Of a stretch of 64,000 nucleotides of DNA, positions 46,972 to 55,626 are shown in pieces (positions within the stretch are counted from its first letter, which is position 1; every line of letters starts with the position of its first letter). The notes beneath the pieces were generated by a model. It made no database searches. It was not told the origin of the DNA and was given only the letters and a program-made list of their open reading frames with translations. Location of the stretch: contig NZ_JBGBPY010000001.1 of assembly GCF_041107455.1 (NCBI RefSeq), positions 372,001 through 436,000 of the forward strand. The letters run 5' to 3'. This DNA comes from Rhodanobacter humi. GTDB lineage: Bacteria; Pseudomonadota; Gammaproteobacteria; Xanthomonadales; Rhodanobacteraceae. The translations under genes were made by a program, and so were the position numbers.

Positions 46972-47289
46972 ATGGGAATGCTCGACAAATTTCTGGATAG
47001 AGTACCGGGTCACTTCCAATACGGTCGTGAGGCGGACTTCCCATGGTCGTCTCGTGATCGATCCGTTTGGTACGCTTTGCTCGTGACAGAGCCCACTGGC
47101 ATAGAACGCTACGGTTTCACTTCCGCCGTCGCCCAAAAGCAAAAACTCCTTGCCGCCCTTCAGCATCTACGCCCATCAAGCAAGGCGCTTCTCCTTGGCG
47201 TTTGGACAGGAAACTACCGCACAGATCTGTTCGTGTTAGACATCCAGCAAACAAAAGAGAGGCTGCAAGCCGTCACGGCTGGCACCTAA
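46972..47289 (+). CDS. Cassette 1 protein, unknown
   Basis: 105 residues (MGMLDKFLDRVPGHF... ALLLGVWTGNYRTDLFVLDIQQTKERLQAVTAGT; only pieces quoted). No signal or membrane segment; mixed helix/strand. Not a family I recognise. Start taken at ATG 46972, four bases after the core site, as expected for a gene cassette; a second ATG follows at 46978 and a longer frame reaches 46924 across the border. The TAA stop lies within the RYYYAAC arm of attC 1, typical of cassettes. Confidence 0.65.
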   Translation: MGMLDKFLDRVPGHFQYGREADFPWSSRDRSVWYALLVTEPTGIERYGFTSAVAQKQKLLAALQHLRPSSKALLLGVWTGNYRTDLFVLDIQQTKERLQAVTAGT

Positions 47290-47295
47290 CCATTC
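47284..47295 (+). other. attC 1, left part (split by insertion)
   Basis: ACCTAACCATTC: an RYYYAAC core arm followed by the start of the attC left side. It continues, after removal of the insertion element, at 48806. The reconstructed site is 57 bases and nearly identical to attC 2 in its central part. Confidence 0.8.
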
Positions 47296-47309
47296 CGTAA
47301 GAGACTTCC

Positions 47310-47641
47310 GATCAAGCCCGGGCGCATGATGCTTTTGCCCTGAGCTTTCGGGCCACTGCTGGTCATGGTGTTGTCCTGTTTTCTACGTGCTGCGCGTCAG
47401 TGCTGTGCGTGCTGCAACGAGTGTCAGACGGCATTTCCGTAACCGGTCTTGTTGAGCCGATGTGGCCGACTCGGACCTCTGTATAAACCGCACCCGAAGA
47501 CCTCTTTCGTTCATCGGACTGTCCGGGGATCGGGGATCGGCCGAAGCGCCGTTTGGACGTCCATCCAGTTAGCCAGGTTCTCTCCGGGGTGGTCTGACCT
47601 GTTGTCTACCGTGTCGCGCTGACGATGGAGCGAAACTTCTT
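47310..47641 (-). ncRNA. Candidate guide (bridge/seek) RNA region of the element
   Basis: 332 noncoding bases between the transposase stop and the terminal repeat. In the IS1111 group the guide RNA that selects the target is encoded downstream of the transposase gene, which fits here, while the upstream end is only about 66 bases. I cannot fold it or define its ends; a segment near 47448-47460 loosely recalls the attC left side. Confidence 0.45.
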
Positions 47642-48721
47642 CTAGGCCATGTGCCTCGCGTGGCTTTGCCGGTGCATCGGATGGTTCAGGCACGCGTGCG
47701 GGTCGTAGTCCACGTCGTGCGCCAGTACCGCCCAGATCTGCCGGGCGTGCTTGTTGGCGATGGCCACGATCACCTTGCCGAAGGGCAGGCGCCCATCGAG
47801 TGAGCGTATCCACAGCTGTTCCGGGGTGGCTTTCTCCGTGGCCACGGCCTTGGCCCGCTGCAGGCTGCTGCGGGCGCCCTGGATCAGCAGCGTGCGCAGG
47901 TAGGCATCGCCGCGGCAGCTGATGCCACCCAGTTGCGCATGCCCGCCGCTGGAATGTTGCGTGGGCACCAAGCCGAGCCACGCGGACATCTGCCGCCCCT
48001 GTTTGAACTCGCGGGCGTTGCCCACCGTGGCCACCGCCGCATCGGCGGTGATCGGGCCGATGCCCACCATGGCGCGCAACTGCACGCACCGCGCGTCCTG
48101 ACGCGCGTGGGCTTCGATGCGTGCATCGCACGCGTCGAAGTGCAGGCGCACCTGCGTCCAGTGATCGGCCAGGTCACGCAGCAACTCCTTGAACTCGGCG
48201 GGCAGTGCGAGCTGCGCATCCAGGTCCGCCAACCGTCGACGCAGCGCCCGATCGCTCTGCGCCACGATCACGCCGAACTCGGCGAGCAGGCCACGGATGC
48301 GATTGCCGATGGCGAGCGATTCGGCCTTGTAGCCCTCGCGCACCCGATGCCACGACAGGCGCACCTGCTGGTCGATGTCCTTGACCGGCACGAAGCGCAT
48401 GTTGCCCTGGCGCGCCGCGGTGGCAATCGCCTCGGCGTCGGCGCGATCGTTCTTGCTGCGCGAGCTCTTGCGGAACGGTTTGACGAACTGGGCGGCCATG
48501 ATCTTCGGCTGCAAGCCGTACGCCTGGCAGCGCCGCGCCCAATGGTGTGCCCCGCTGCATGCCTCCATCGCCACCACCGTGCCCGCCGGCAGCTGCGGCA
48601 GCCACGCGATAAACGCATCGCGACGCAGATCCTGCCGCCGCCGCACGTGGCCGGCGCCGTCCATCTCGCACGCCGAAAACACGCTCTTCGCCAAGTCCAC
48701 ACCCAGGGTTATAGTGCTCAT
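47642..48721 (-). CDS. IS110-family (IS1111 group) DEDD transposase
   Basis: 359 residues. The N-terminal RuvC-like DEDD domain shows LGVDLAKSVF (Asp), VAMEACSGAHHWARR (Glu) and KNDRADAEAIATAA (Asp-x-x-Asp). The C-terminal Tnp_IS116/IS110/IS902 domain shows VGIGPITADA, LGLVPTQHSSGG and GISCRGDAYLRTLLIQGARS with its catalytic-type Ser in the HSSGG region. It appears intact. It lies inside the element at 47296-48805. Confidence 0.95.
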   Translation of the reverse strand: MSTITLGVDLAKSVFSACEMDGAGHVRRRQDLRRDAFIAWLPQLPAGTVVAMEACSGAHHWARRCQAYGLQPKIMAAQFVKPFRKSSRSKNDRADAEAIATAARQGNMRFVPVKDIDQQVRLSWHRVREGYKAESLAIGNRIRGLLAEFGVIVAQSDRALRRRLADLDAQLALPAEFKELLRDLADHWTQVRLHFDACDARIEAHARQDARCVQLRAMVGIGPITADAAVATVGNAREFKQGRQMSAWLGLVPTQHSSGGHAQLGGISCRGDAYLRTLLIQGARSSLQRAKAVATEKATPEQLWIRSLDGRLPFGKVIVAIANKHARQIWAVLAHDVDYDPHACLNHPMHRQSHARHMA

Positions 48722-48805
48722 GGAGACTTCCTCTTCTGCTGACGGTTGTGTCGCAACACCATCATGGCCTTCGAGGCCGTAAGGGGAGGAAGTCTCTTTT
48801 TACTC

Positions 48806-48850
48806 GTTCAAGGCGGACGGCTTCGCCGCCGCTTAACTCCAGCGTTAGGC
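48806..48850 (+). other. attC 1, right part
   Basis: GTTCAAGG...GCTTAACTCC...GCGTTAGGC: hairpin centre GGCGGACGGCTTCGCCGCC and right core GTTAGGC (48844-48850). Continues the left part at 47284-47295. It ends four bases before the ATG of cassette 2. Confidence 0.85.
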
Positions 48851-48853
48851 CAT

Positions 48854-49309
48854 ATGAAAAACATCGCAGCGCTGACATTGATTGTTCTTTCATTCCCGGC
48901 CCTAGCTGCGCCCCAAGAAAAATGGCTGGCACCTCTTCCGGCGTCTGCTGGCGGGTGGGCATCTTGGGTGCATATCCCAAGCGACGCCTTCTTCGAGGTT
49001 CCCGCCGATAAACTGGCCGCCGCAGAACGACGCCTTTCTGCAGAAGCGTTCTTGACCCAAAAACATAGCGATCTTCAGTATTTCAACCACCCCAATTTCA
49101 ACTGTCCCTCCTCAACAAAACCTTACTTGGTACGCGCTTACACAAACGGCAATACCAACGGCGCTTTTAGCCTTCATTGGGCAGGCCCAGACCTTGTTGT
49201 TTCCTATGGCTCACTAGGTGGTGGTAACCCACCAGTCAAATCGGCCCTCGTAGCATGCCTCTCCAAGAGTCCGCGCACTGTCTTTAGCGCATTGTCGAGC
49301 GCGCTATGA
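48854..49309 (+). CDS. Cassette 2 exported protein, unknown
   Basis: 151 residues with a signal peptide (NIAALTLIVLSFPALAA, cleaved before APQEK). The mature part contains WASWVHIPSDAFFEVPADKLAAAERRL, two Cys (FNCPSS and VACLSK) that might pair, and NGAFSLHWAGPDLVVSYGSLGGG. No family recognised. It begins three bases after the attC 1 core and ends at attC 2, so its cassette nature is clear. Base use is less GC-rich than the core genes around. Confidence 0.75.
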   Translation: MKNIAALTLIVLSFPALAAPQEKWLAPLPASAGGWASWVHIPSDAFFEVPADKLAAAERRLSAEAFLTQKHSDLQYFNHPNFNCPSSTKPYLVRAYTNGNTNGAFSLHWAGPDLVVSYGSLGGGNPPVKSALVACLSKSPRTVFSALSSAL

Positions 49310-49310
49310 G

Positions 49311-49364
49311 GCCGAACATTTCAAGGCGGACGGCTTCGCCGCCGCTTTAACTCAAGCGTTAGGC
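49311..49364 (+). other. attC 2, complete
   Basis: 54 bases from GCCGAAC to GTTAGGC, with the central hairpin GGCGGACGGCTTCGCCGCCGC shared (apart from a T) with attC 1. The left core GCCGAAC deviates from RYYYAAC at one base. Marks the junction between cassettes 2 and 3. Confidence 0.87.
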
Positions 49365-49369
49365 CTCAC

Positions 49370-49618
49370 ATGACAGATCCGAGAGACTCCCTTCCCGAAG
49401 CGCTCGTGGTTGTTGAGCGTGACGGAGTTCATCGCATCGAGATTCGCGAAGTTCTTCGAGAAGGTGAGTCATGCTTCCCCATCTTTGCGAGATCCGACGG
49501 TACAGAGGTGCGAGTACCTATCGACGGTGCAAAGCTCAGAAGCACGATAGATGGGCGGGTTCCGGCAGATCTGATCTACAACGGTGGGGCGCTTGTGGCT
49601 CCTCAACAAGATGTATGA
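49370..49618 (+). CDS. Cassette 3 protein, unknown
   Basis: 82 residues, soluble, acidic: LVVVERDGVHRIEIREVLREGESCFPIFARSDGTEVRVPIDGAK and DGRVPADLIYNGG (pieces quoted). No family recognised. It starts five bases after the attC 2 core. No attC follows its stop, so the right border has been lost or decayed; a terminator hairpin comes next. Confidence 0.65.
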   Translation: MTDPRDSLPEALVVVERDGVHRIEIREVLREGESCFPIFARSDGTEVRVPIDGAKLRSTIDGRVPADLIYNGGALVAPQQDV

Positions 49619-49637
49619 GTAACCCGGGTCCGCCTCT

Positions 49638-49665
49638 GGCGCGCACAATACGCGCCTGCTTTTTC
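49638..49665 (+). terminator. Terminator-like hairpin after cassette 3
   Basis: GGCGCG / CGCGCC with a 7-base loop, then TGCTTTTTC. It would end transcription of the cassette array. Confidence 0.65.
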
Positions 49666-50071
49666 GGGGCCCCTCGGCGGCGGTGAGGCGGGGACGAGAA
49701 GGCCGCGCAGCGGGCGAGATCAGGGATGAGCTCGCCTTTTCGCGCGGGCAGGAGCCAGCTCGAGTTATCGTCTTTAAGCCGGCCCGGCCACGACTCACGG
49801 ACTTTCCGTCCATGGAGGGACGGAAAGCGACGCCGCGGGGTGTCGTTTCCTCTTGGTTACTTCTCCTTGACTCCGGGCATCCTGCCCTCCGCCCTCGCAG
49901 GCCAGCTTCGCTGTTCGCCGCCGCTCCTGCGGCGGCGTGGACAAGCAAAGGAGAAGTAACTCGGGCGTCCGCAGGACGCACGAAACCGCTTTGAAACTTG
50001 CGAGAACGCGGAAGCAAAAGCCCCTCTCCCCTACCCCTCTCCCACAAGTGGGAGAGGGGAAAACCACGGAG
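49666..50071. repeat. Palindromic repeat mosaic between cassettes and lolD
   Basis: About 400 bases without a credible gene. It contains GTTACTTCTCCTT (49856-49868) and its exact reverse AAGGAGAAGTAAC (49948-49960) bordering a unit with an internal GCCGCCGC-TCCT-GCGGCGGC stem, and CCCCTCTCCCAC / GTGGGAGAGGGG (50034-50059), a repeat seen again between sdhB and sdhE. Such elements are frequent between genes in xanthomonads. Confidence 0.7.
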
Positions 50072-50785
50072 CTATTCGCGCGGCTTCTCGCGCAACACGC
50101 CGCCGTGCAGCACCAGCGTGCGATCCATCCGCCCCGCCAGGCGATGGTCATGGGTGACCAGGACGAAGCTGGTGCCCACCTCGCGATTGAGCTCGATCAT
50201 CAGCTCGTAGACCTGTGCCGCGTTGCCCTCGTCGAGGTTGCCGGTGGGCTCGTCGCCCAGCACGCAGGCGGGTTTGGTGACCAGCGCGCGCGCCACCGCG
50301 CAACGCTGGCGTTCGCCGCCGGAGAGCTCGCTGGGCTTGTGGTGGGCCCGCGCGCCCAGCCCCACCCGTTCCAGCAAGGCATTGGACTGCTGCTGCGCCT
50401 CGGCGATCGCGGTGCCGCGGATCAGCAGCGGCATGCATACGTTCTCCAGCGCGGTGAACTCGGGCAGCAGATGGTGGAACTGGTAGACGAAGCCCAGCGA
50501 ACGATTGCGCACGCGGCCGCGCTCGGCGTCGGAGAGCTTCGACAGCTGGCGGCCGTCCACCTCCACCTCGCCGCTGGAGAGCGTGTCCAGCCCACCCAGG
50601 ATGTGCAGCAAGGTGCTCTTGCCGGTGCCGGAGGCGCCCACGATGGCCATGGTCTCGCCACGCTTCAGCTCGAAGCTGACGTCGCTGAGTACCGGGGTGT
50701 TGAGGCCGCTCTCGGTGTAGGTCTTGGCCACGCGATGGGCGCGCAACACGCAATCGTTCGACGGCATCGGGTTCTTCTCACTCAT
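50072..50785 (-). CDS. lolD: Lipoprotein-releasing ABC transporter ATPase
   Basis: 237 residues with Walker [15 protein letters not shown], the LolD/MacB signature [15 protein letters not shown] and Walker [13 protein letters not shown]. It energises release of outer-membrane lipoproteins with the permease encoded immediately upstream (8-base overlap). One permease gene is seen. Confidence 0.95.
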   Translation of the reverse strand: MSEKNPMPSNDCVLRAHRVAKTYTESGLNTPVLSDVSFELKRGETMAIVGASGTGKSTLLHILGGLDTLSSGEVEVDGRQLSKLSDAERGRVRNRSLGFVYQFHHLLPEFTALENVCMPLLIRGTAIAEAQQQSNALLERVGLGARAHHKPSELSGGERQRCAVARALVTKPACVLGDEPTGNLDEGNAAQVYELMIELNREVGTSFVLVTHDHRLAGRMDRTLVLHGGVLREKPRE

Positions 50786-52019
50786 AGCGCAGCGCCTGCG
50801 CCGGCTGCGTGCGCGAGGCGCGCCACGCGGGATACAGGGTGGCCAGCAGCGAGAACGCGAACGTGACCAGGGCCACCCAGCCCACGTCGTGCAGTTCCAG
50901 CCGGCTGGGTACCTCGCTGATGTAGTACACGTCCGGCGAGAGGAACTGCACGTGGAAGACGTGCTCGATCACCTTCACGATGCCCGGCAGTTTCCACGAC
51001 AGCAGCGAACCCAGGCTCACGCCGAAGCCGATGCCGACCAGGCCCACCAGCAGGCCCTGCACCATGAACATGCCCATCACGCTGCGCGGCGTGGCGCCCA
51101 GCGTGCGCAGGATCGCGATGTCGGCCTGCTTGTCGGTGACCAGCATCATCAGCATCGAGACCAGGTTGATCACCGCCACCAGGATGATCAGCGACAGGAT
51201 GACGCCCATCACCTTCTTCTCCATCGAGATCGCGGAGAACAGGTTCGCGTTGGTCTGCTCCCAGGTCTGCACCTGGTAGATCTGGCCCAGCCGGTCGGCC
51301 AGCTCGTGCGCCACCGGGCGCGCGTTGAACAGGTCGTCAAGCTTCAGGCGGATGCCGCTGGGGCCGCTCAAGCTGTTGAGCTTCTCGGCGTCCTGGATGT
51401 TGACCAGGGCGAGCCCGGAGTCGAACTGCTCCATGCCCATCGCGAACGTGCCGACCACGTGGAAGCCGCGCATGCGCGGCACGCCGCCGAACGGCGTGGC
51501 GCGGAACTCCGGCACCGCCATCACCACCTGGTCGCCCACGTTCACGCCGAGCTGGGTGGCGAGATCCTGACCCAGCACGATGTTCCAGCTGCCGGGCGTG
51601 AGCGCGTCGAGCTTGCCACGCACCATGTGCTGGCCGATGTCGACCACCTTGGGTTCCAGCGCGGGATCGACGCCGCGCACCATCGCCGCGGCCGGCGCCC
51701 GGCCTTGCAGCAGTGCCTGGATTTCCACGTAGGGCGCAGCGCCCTTCACGTGCGGATTCGCCTCGGCGATCTTCAGCGCACGCGGCCAGTCCTCGATGCT
51801 CTGGCCGATGCCGGAGATGGTGGCGTGCGAGATCGCGCCGAGGATGCGCGTCTTCATCTGGTAGTCGAAGCCGTTCATCACCGACATCACCGTGATCAGC
51901 GCGATCACGCTGATCGAGATGCAGACGATGGAGACCGCGGAGATGAAGGAGATGAACTGGTTGCGCCGCTTGGCGCGGGTGTAGCGCAGGCCGATGAAAA
52001 GCTCGAGCGGTCGGAACAT
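50778..52019 (-). CDS. lolC: Lipoprotein-releasing ABC transporter permease
   Basis: 413 residues with four membrane helices ([29 protein letters not shown] near the N-terminus; three near the C-terminus) around a large periplasmic domain. Homologous to LolC/LolE; start ATG 52019 gives [20 protein letters not shown], a family signature. Upstream are sdhE and ygfX; overlaps lolD. Confidence 0.94.
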   Translation of the reverse strand: MFRPLELFIGLRYTRAKRRNQFISFISAVSIVCISISVIALITVMSVMNGFDYQMKTRILGAISHATISGIGQSIEDWPRALKIAEANPHVKGAAPYVEIQALLQGRAPAAAMVRGVDPALEPKVVDIGQHMVRGKLDALTPGSWNIVLGQDLATQLGVNVGDQVVMAVPEFRATPFGGVPRMRGFHVVGTFAMGMEQFDSGLALVNIQDAEKLNSLSGPSGIRLKLDDLFNARPVAHELADRLGQIYQVQTWEQTNANLFSAISMEKKVMGVILSLIILVAVINLVSMLMMLVTDKQADIAILRTLGATPRSVMGMFMVQGLLVGLVGIGFGVSLGSLLSWKLPGIVKVIEHVFHVQFLSPDVYYISEVPSRLELHDVGWVALVTFAFSLLATLYPAWRASRTQPAQALRYE

Positions 52020-52125
52020 GGGCGGTTGCAGGCTCTTGGTGGGCGGCTCGCCCGAAGGAACCGGCATTATCCGGCATTCGCTGGGACAACGCAGGCGCCG
52101 CGAAGTGCCTGCGGAAGCCGTGGGT

Positions 52126-52563
52126 TCAGATGCGCGGCGTGGCTTCGTCCAGTTGCACGGTAGCCAGCCGCATGCGCAGGCGGCGGCGGATGTCCGCATC
52201 GCTGTTGTCCGGCGCCAGCAGCAGCACCTGCTCGCCCAGCGGAGCGGCGCGCAGCCGCAGCAGGATGCAGGCGCCCAGTACGCGAAACGAAGCCAGGCTG
52301 GCCGGCAAGTCGTTGTGATCGGCGAGGCGCAGGCTCCAGCCGCCCTCGCCGCTCCAGCCCGCCGCCCGCACCGGCGAGGCCGACCAGCGCCGCATGGCAC
52401 GATGCGCGACCAGCGCCACGGCGACGAATAGCGCCGTCTTCAGCCACCACGGCAGGCCGCTCAGCAGCACCGCCAGCATGGCCAAGATCGCCGTGGCCAG
52501 CAGCAGGCGCGGCAACCAGCGCGAGGGCCGGTATTCAAAGCCGATGGCGGGCGCGGATGTCAT
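52126..52563 (-). CDS. YgfX-like membrane protein
   Basis: 145 residues with two adjacent membrane helices near the N-terminus (LPRLLLATAILAMLAVLLSGLPWW, LKTALFVAVALVAHRAM) and a soluble C-terminal part. Length and position directly after sdhE match YgfX (CptA) of enterobacteria, although the sequence is diverged. Start overlaps the sdhE end by 29 bases, so they are coupled. Confidence 0.75.
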   Translation of the reverse strand: MTSAPAIGFEYRPSRWLPRLLLATAILAMLAVLLSGLPWWLKTALFVAVALVAHRAMRRWSASPVRAAGWSGEGGWSLRLADHNDLPASLASFRVLGACILLRLRAAPLGEQVLLLAPDNSDADIRRRLRMRLATVQLDEATPRI

Positions 52564-52777
52564 CGATGATCGCCTGCCAGTCCGCGCGCGGCGCCTTCGC
52601 GTGGCCCATCACCCAATCCCACAGGTCGGGATCCTGCACGTCGAGCAGTTCGTCGAAGGCTTGCTGTTGCGCCTCGTCGGCATGCGGGAAGGCTTCATCG
52701 AGCCAGCTGCCGAACAGCGCGTCCAGCTCGCGGGTGCCGCGGCGGGTGCGCCAGCGGAGGCGCCCGCTCTTATCCAT
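52535..52777 (-). CDS. sdhE: Succinate dehydrogenase assembly factor SdhE
   Basis: 80 residues. Contains the family motif RGTRELDALFGSW (RGxxE) and DPDLWDWVMGH near the end, so it helps attach FAD to SdhA. Located after sdhB and coupled to ygfX. Confidence 0.93.
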   Translation of the reverse strand: MDKSGRLRWRTRRGTRELDALFGSWLDEAFPHADEAQQQAFDELLDVQDPDLWDWVMGHAKAPRADWQAIIDDIRARHRL

Positions 52778-53032
52778 GACAGTTGGCGCGCAGCGCCGCG
52801 TTCGCTCCCTCTCCTCTGCGGGGAGAGGGTAGGAGTGAGGGCGCTTCAACAAAGCAACGCTGCGAAGCCGCGTTTACCCCCTCTCCCCTGCAGGGAGAGG
52901 GTTGGGGAGAGGGGTCAATCTTGCCTCGATCCATCATCGGTAGCCTTCCTCGTTCAACCTTCCCGCGAGCCCCCGCCCCACATCCGCCCTTCGGGCCCCT
53001 TCTCCCCGGAGGGGGAAAGGGAAAGATGTTTC
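52778..53032. repeat. CCCTCTCC palindromes between sdhB and sdhE
   Basis: 255 bases with CCCTCTCC / GGAGAGGG at 52807-52828, CCCTCTCCC / GGGAGAGGG at 52879-52901 and a weaker related stem near 52988-53020. No gene. These likely form mRNA hairpins between two parts of one operon. Confidence 0.75.
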
Positions 53033-53812
53033 TTACGCGCGCCGCTCCACCATCAGCTTCTTGATCTCCGCGATCGCCTTGGCCGGGTTCAGACCCTTCG
53101 GACAGGTGCGCGCGCAGTTCATGATGGTGTGGCAGCGATACAGCTTGAACGGGTCTTCCAGGTCGTCCAGGCGGGCGCCGGTGTCTTCGTCGCGGCTGTC
53201 CACGATCCAGCGGTAGGCCTGCAGCAGGATCGCCGGACCGAGGTAGCGGTCGCCGTTCCACCAGTAGCTGGGGCAGCTGGTCGAGCAGCAGGCGCACAGG
53301 ATGCACTCGTACAGGCCGTCGAGCTTCTTGCGGTCTTCCGGCGACTGCAGGCGCTCCTTGTCAGGCGCGGCGCTCTGCGTGCGCATCCACGGCTTGATCG
53401 AGGCGAACTGGGCGTAGAAGTGGGTGAGGTCGGGCACCAGATCCTTCACCACCGGCATGTGCGGCAGCGGGTAGATCTTCACGTCGCCCTTGGCCACGTT
53501 GTCGATCGCGCAGATGCAGGCCAGCGTGTTGGTGCCGTCGATGTTCATCGCGCACGAACCGCAGATGCCTTCGCGGCAGGAACGGCGCAGCGTGAGCGTC
53601 GGGTCGATCTCGTTCTTGATCTTCAGCAGCGCGTCCAGAACCATCGGGCCGCACGCGGCCAGATCGACCTCGTAGGTGTCGATGCGCGGGTTCTGGCCGT
53701 CGTCCGGGCTCCAGCGGTAGATGCGGAAGGTGCGGGGCTTCTTCGCATCCTTCGCCGGCCAGTGCTTGCCCGGCTGGATCTTGGAATTCTTGGGTAGCGA
53801 AAACTCTGCCAC
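53033..53812 (-). CDS. sdhB: Succinate dehydrogenase iron-sulfur subunit
   Basis: 259 residues. [2Fe-2S] ligands in [22 protein letters not shown], [4Fe-4S]/[3Fe-4S] ligands in [16 protein letters not shown] and [21 protein letters not shown]. Passes electrons from FAD to quinone. Starts 21 bases after sdhA. Confidence 0.97.
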   Translation of the reverse strand: MAEFSLPKNSKIQPGKHWPAKDAKKPRTFRIYRWSPDDGQNPRIDTYEVDLAACGPMVLDALLKIKNEIDPTLTLRRSCREGICGSCAMNIDGTNTLACICAIDNVAKGDVKIYPLPHMPVVKDLVPDLTHFYAQFASIKPWMRTQSAAPDKERLQSPEDRKKLDGLYECILCACCSTSCPSYWWNGDRYLGPAILLQAYRWIVDSRDEDTGARLDDLEDPFKLYRCHTIMNCARTCPKGLNPAKAIAEIKKLMVERRA

Positions 53813-53833
53813 AGTGGCTCTCCAGTCCGGGGA

Positions 53834-55621
53834 TCAGTAAACGCGCTTCTTCGGCGGCACCACCTCGACCTCGTCGGTCAGGGTGAACATGTGCACCGGG
53901 CGGTAGTCGAAGCTGGTCTTGCCGTTTTCGTCCACCTTGACCATGGTGTGCTTCATCCACTCGGCGTCGTTGCGGTCGGGGAAGTCCTCGCGCGCATGGG
54001 CGCCGCGGCTTTCCGGGCGCTGCTCGGCCGAGTGCATGGTGGCCACGGCCTGGTCGAGCAGGTTGGCCAGCTCCAGCGTCTCGATCAGGTCGGAGTTCCA
54101 CACCATCGAACGATCGCTGACCTTCACGTGCTTGAACGAGGCGTGCACGGCGTCGATCTTCTCGCAGCCTTCCTTGAGCGTTTCACCCGTGCGGAACACC
54201 GCGGCATCGGTCTGCATGGTGCGCTGCATGTCGAGGCGGATCTGTGCGGTGGGCAGCTCGCCGCTGGCGTGGCGCAGGCCATCGAAGCGGGCCAGCGCCT
54301 GGTCCAGCGCACTGGCCGGCAGGTCCTTGTGCGCGGCGCCGGGCTGGATGAGTTCGGCGCAGCGGTGCGCCACCGCGCGGCCGAACACCACCAGGTCGAG
54401 CAGCGAGTTGGAACCCAGACGGTTGCCGCCATGCACCGACACGCAGGCCGCCTCGCCGATCGCGAACAGGCCCGGCACCACGGCGTCGACGTCGCCACCC
54501 TTCTTCTGCACCACTTCGCCGTGGTAGTTGGTCGGGATGCCGCCCATGTTGTAGTGCACCGTGGGCAGGATCGGGATCGGCTCCCTGGTCACGTCCACAC
54601 CGGCGAAGATGCGCGCCGACTCGGCAATGCCCGGCAGGCGCTCGTGGATCACCTCGGGGCCGAGATGCATCAGGTTGAGGAAGGCGTGGTCCTTGTGCTC
54701 GCCCACACCGCGGCCTTCGCGGATCTCGATGGTGATGGCGCGGCTGACCACGTCGCGCGAGGCCAGATCCTTGGCGCTGGGCGCATAGCGCTCCATGAAG
54801 CGCTCGCCCTCGGAATTGGTGAGGTAGCCGCCTTCGCCGCGCACGCCTTCAGTAATGAGGCAGCCGGCACCGTAGATGCCGGTGGGATGGAACTGCACGA
54901 ACTCCATGTCCTGCAGCGCCAGGCCGGCACGCAGCACCATGCCGCCGCCGTCGCCGGTGCAGGTGTGCGCCGAAGTGGCGCTGAAATAGGCGCGACCGTA
55001 GCCGCCGGTGGCCAGCACCACGGCCTGGCCGCGGAACAGGTGCAGCGTGCCCTCGTTCATGTCCAGCGCCAGCACGCCGCGGCAGACGCCCTCGTCGTCG
55101 AAGATCAGGTCGATCGCGAAGTACTCGACGAAGAACTCGGCATCGTGCGCCAGTGCCTGCTGGTACAGCGTGTGCAGGATCGCGTGGCCGGTGCGGTCGG
55201 CGGCGGCGCAGGTGCGCTGCGCGGTGCCCTTGCCGTAGTGCGTGGTCATGCCGCCGAACGGGCGCTGGTAAATGTGGCCGTCCTCGGTGCGCGAGAACGG
55301 CACGCCGTAGTGCTCCAGCTCGATCACCGACTGCGGCGCGTTCTTGCACATGTACTCGATCGCGTCCTGGTCGCCCAGCCAGTCGCCACCCTTCACGGTG
55401 TCGTAGAAATGGAAGCGCCAGTCGTCCTCGCCCATGTTGCCGAGCGCGGCGGCGATGCCGCCCTGCGCCGCCACGGTATGCGAGCGGGTCGGGAACACCT
55501 TGGTGATGCAGGCGGCCTTCAGGCCCTTCTCGGCCAGGCCGAAGGTGGCGCGCAGGCCGGCGCCGCCGGCGCCGACCACCACCACGTCGTACTTGTGCTG
55601 CTGGATCTTGTAGCTTTCCAC
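53834..55621 (-). CDS. sdhA: Succinate dehydrogenase flavoprotein subunit
   Basis: 595 residues. FAD motif [36 protein letters not shown] with the FAD-linking His in the SHTVAAQGG block, and active-site regions such as [21 protein letters not shown] and [16 protein letters not shown]. Start is GTG 55621 with AAGG upstream; that site lies in the left arm of the repeat element between sdhD and sdhA. Confidence 0.96.
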   Translation of the reverse strand: MESYKIQQHKYDVVVVGAGGAGLRATFGLAEKGLKAACITKVFPTRSHTVAAQGGIAAALGNMGEDDWRFHFYDTVKGGDWLGDQDAIEYMCKNAPQSVIELEHYGVPFSRTEDGHIYQRPFGGMTTHYGKGTAQRTCAAADRTGHAILHTLYQQALAHDAEFFVEYFAIDLIFDDEGVCRGVLALDMNEGTLHLFRGQAVVLATGGYGRAYFSATSAHTCTGDGGGMVLRAGLALQDMEFVQFHPTGIYGAGCLITEGVRGEGGYLTNSEGERFMERYAPSAKDLASRDVVSRAITIEIREGRGVGEHKDHAFLNLMHLGPEVIHERLPGIAESARIFAGVDVTREPIPILPTVHYNMGGIPTNYHGEVVQKKGGDVDAVVPGLFAIGEAACVSVHGGNRLGSNSLLDLVVFGRAVAHRCAELIQPGAAHKDLPASALDQALARFDGLRHASGELPTAQIRLDMQRTMQTDAAVFRTGETLKEGCEKIDAVHASFKHVKVSDRSMVWNSDLIETLELANLLDQAVATMHSAEQRPESRGAHAREDFPDRNDAEWMKHTMVKVDENGKTSFDYRPVHMFTLTDEVEVVPPKKRVY

Positions 55622-55626
55622 GGTCA

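Larger units (their letters stand above)
47296..48805 (-). mobile_element. IS1111-type element of the IS110 family, inserted in attC
   Basis: 1510 bp. Subterminal 11-bp inverted repeats AAGAGACTTCC (47299-47309) and GGAAGTCTCTT (48788-48798); 3 bp lie outside on the transposase 3' side and 7 bp on the 5' side, the spacing known for the IS1111 group. The single gene is a DEDD transposase on the minus strand. No target duplication is visible; removing the element restores a perfect-looking attC. IS1111-attC elements are known to target integron attC sites. Confidence 0.88.

Noticed and set aside
49683-50047. Frames on both strands in the repeat region before lolD
   Set aside because: They follow the palindromic repeats; such frames are known spurious predictions in xanthomonads.
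52988-53022. CRISPR-like spacing of CCCTCTCC repeats
   Set aside because: Few copies, palindromic, irregularly spaced and not separated by unique spacers of equal size.
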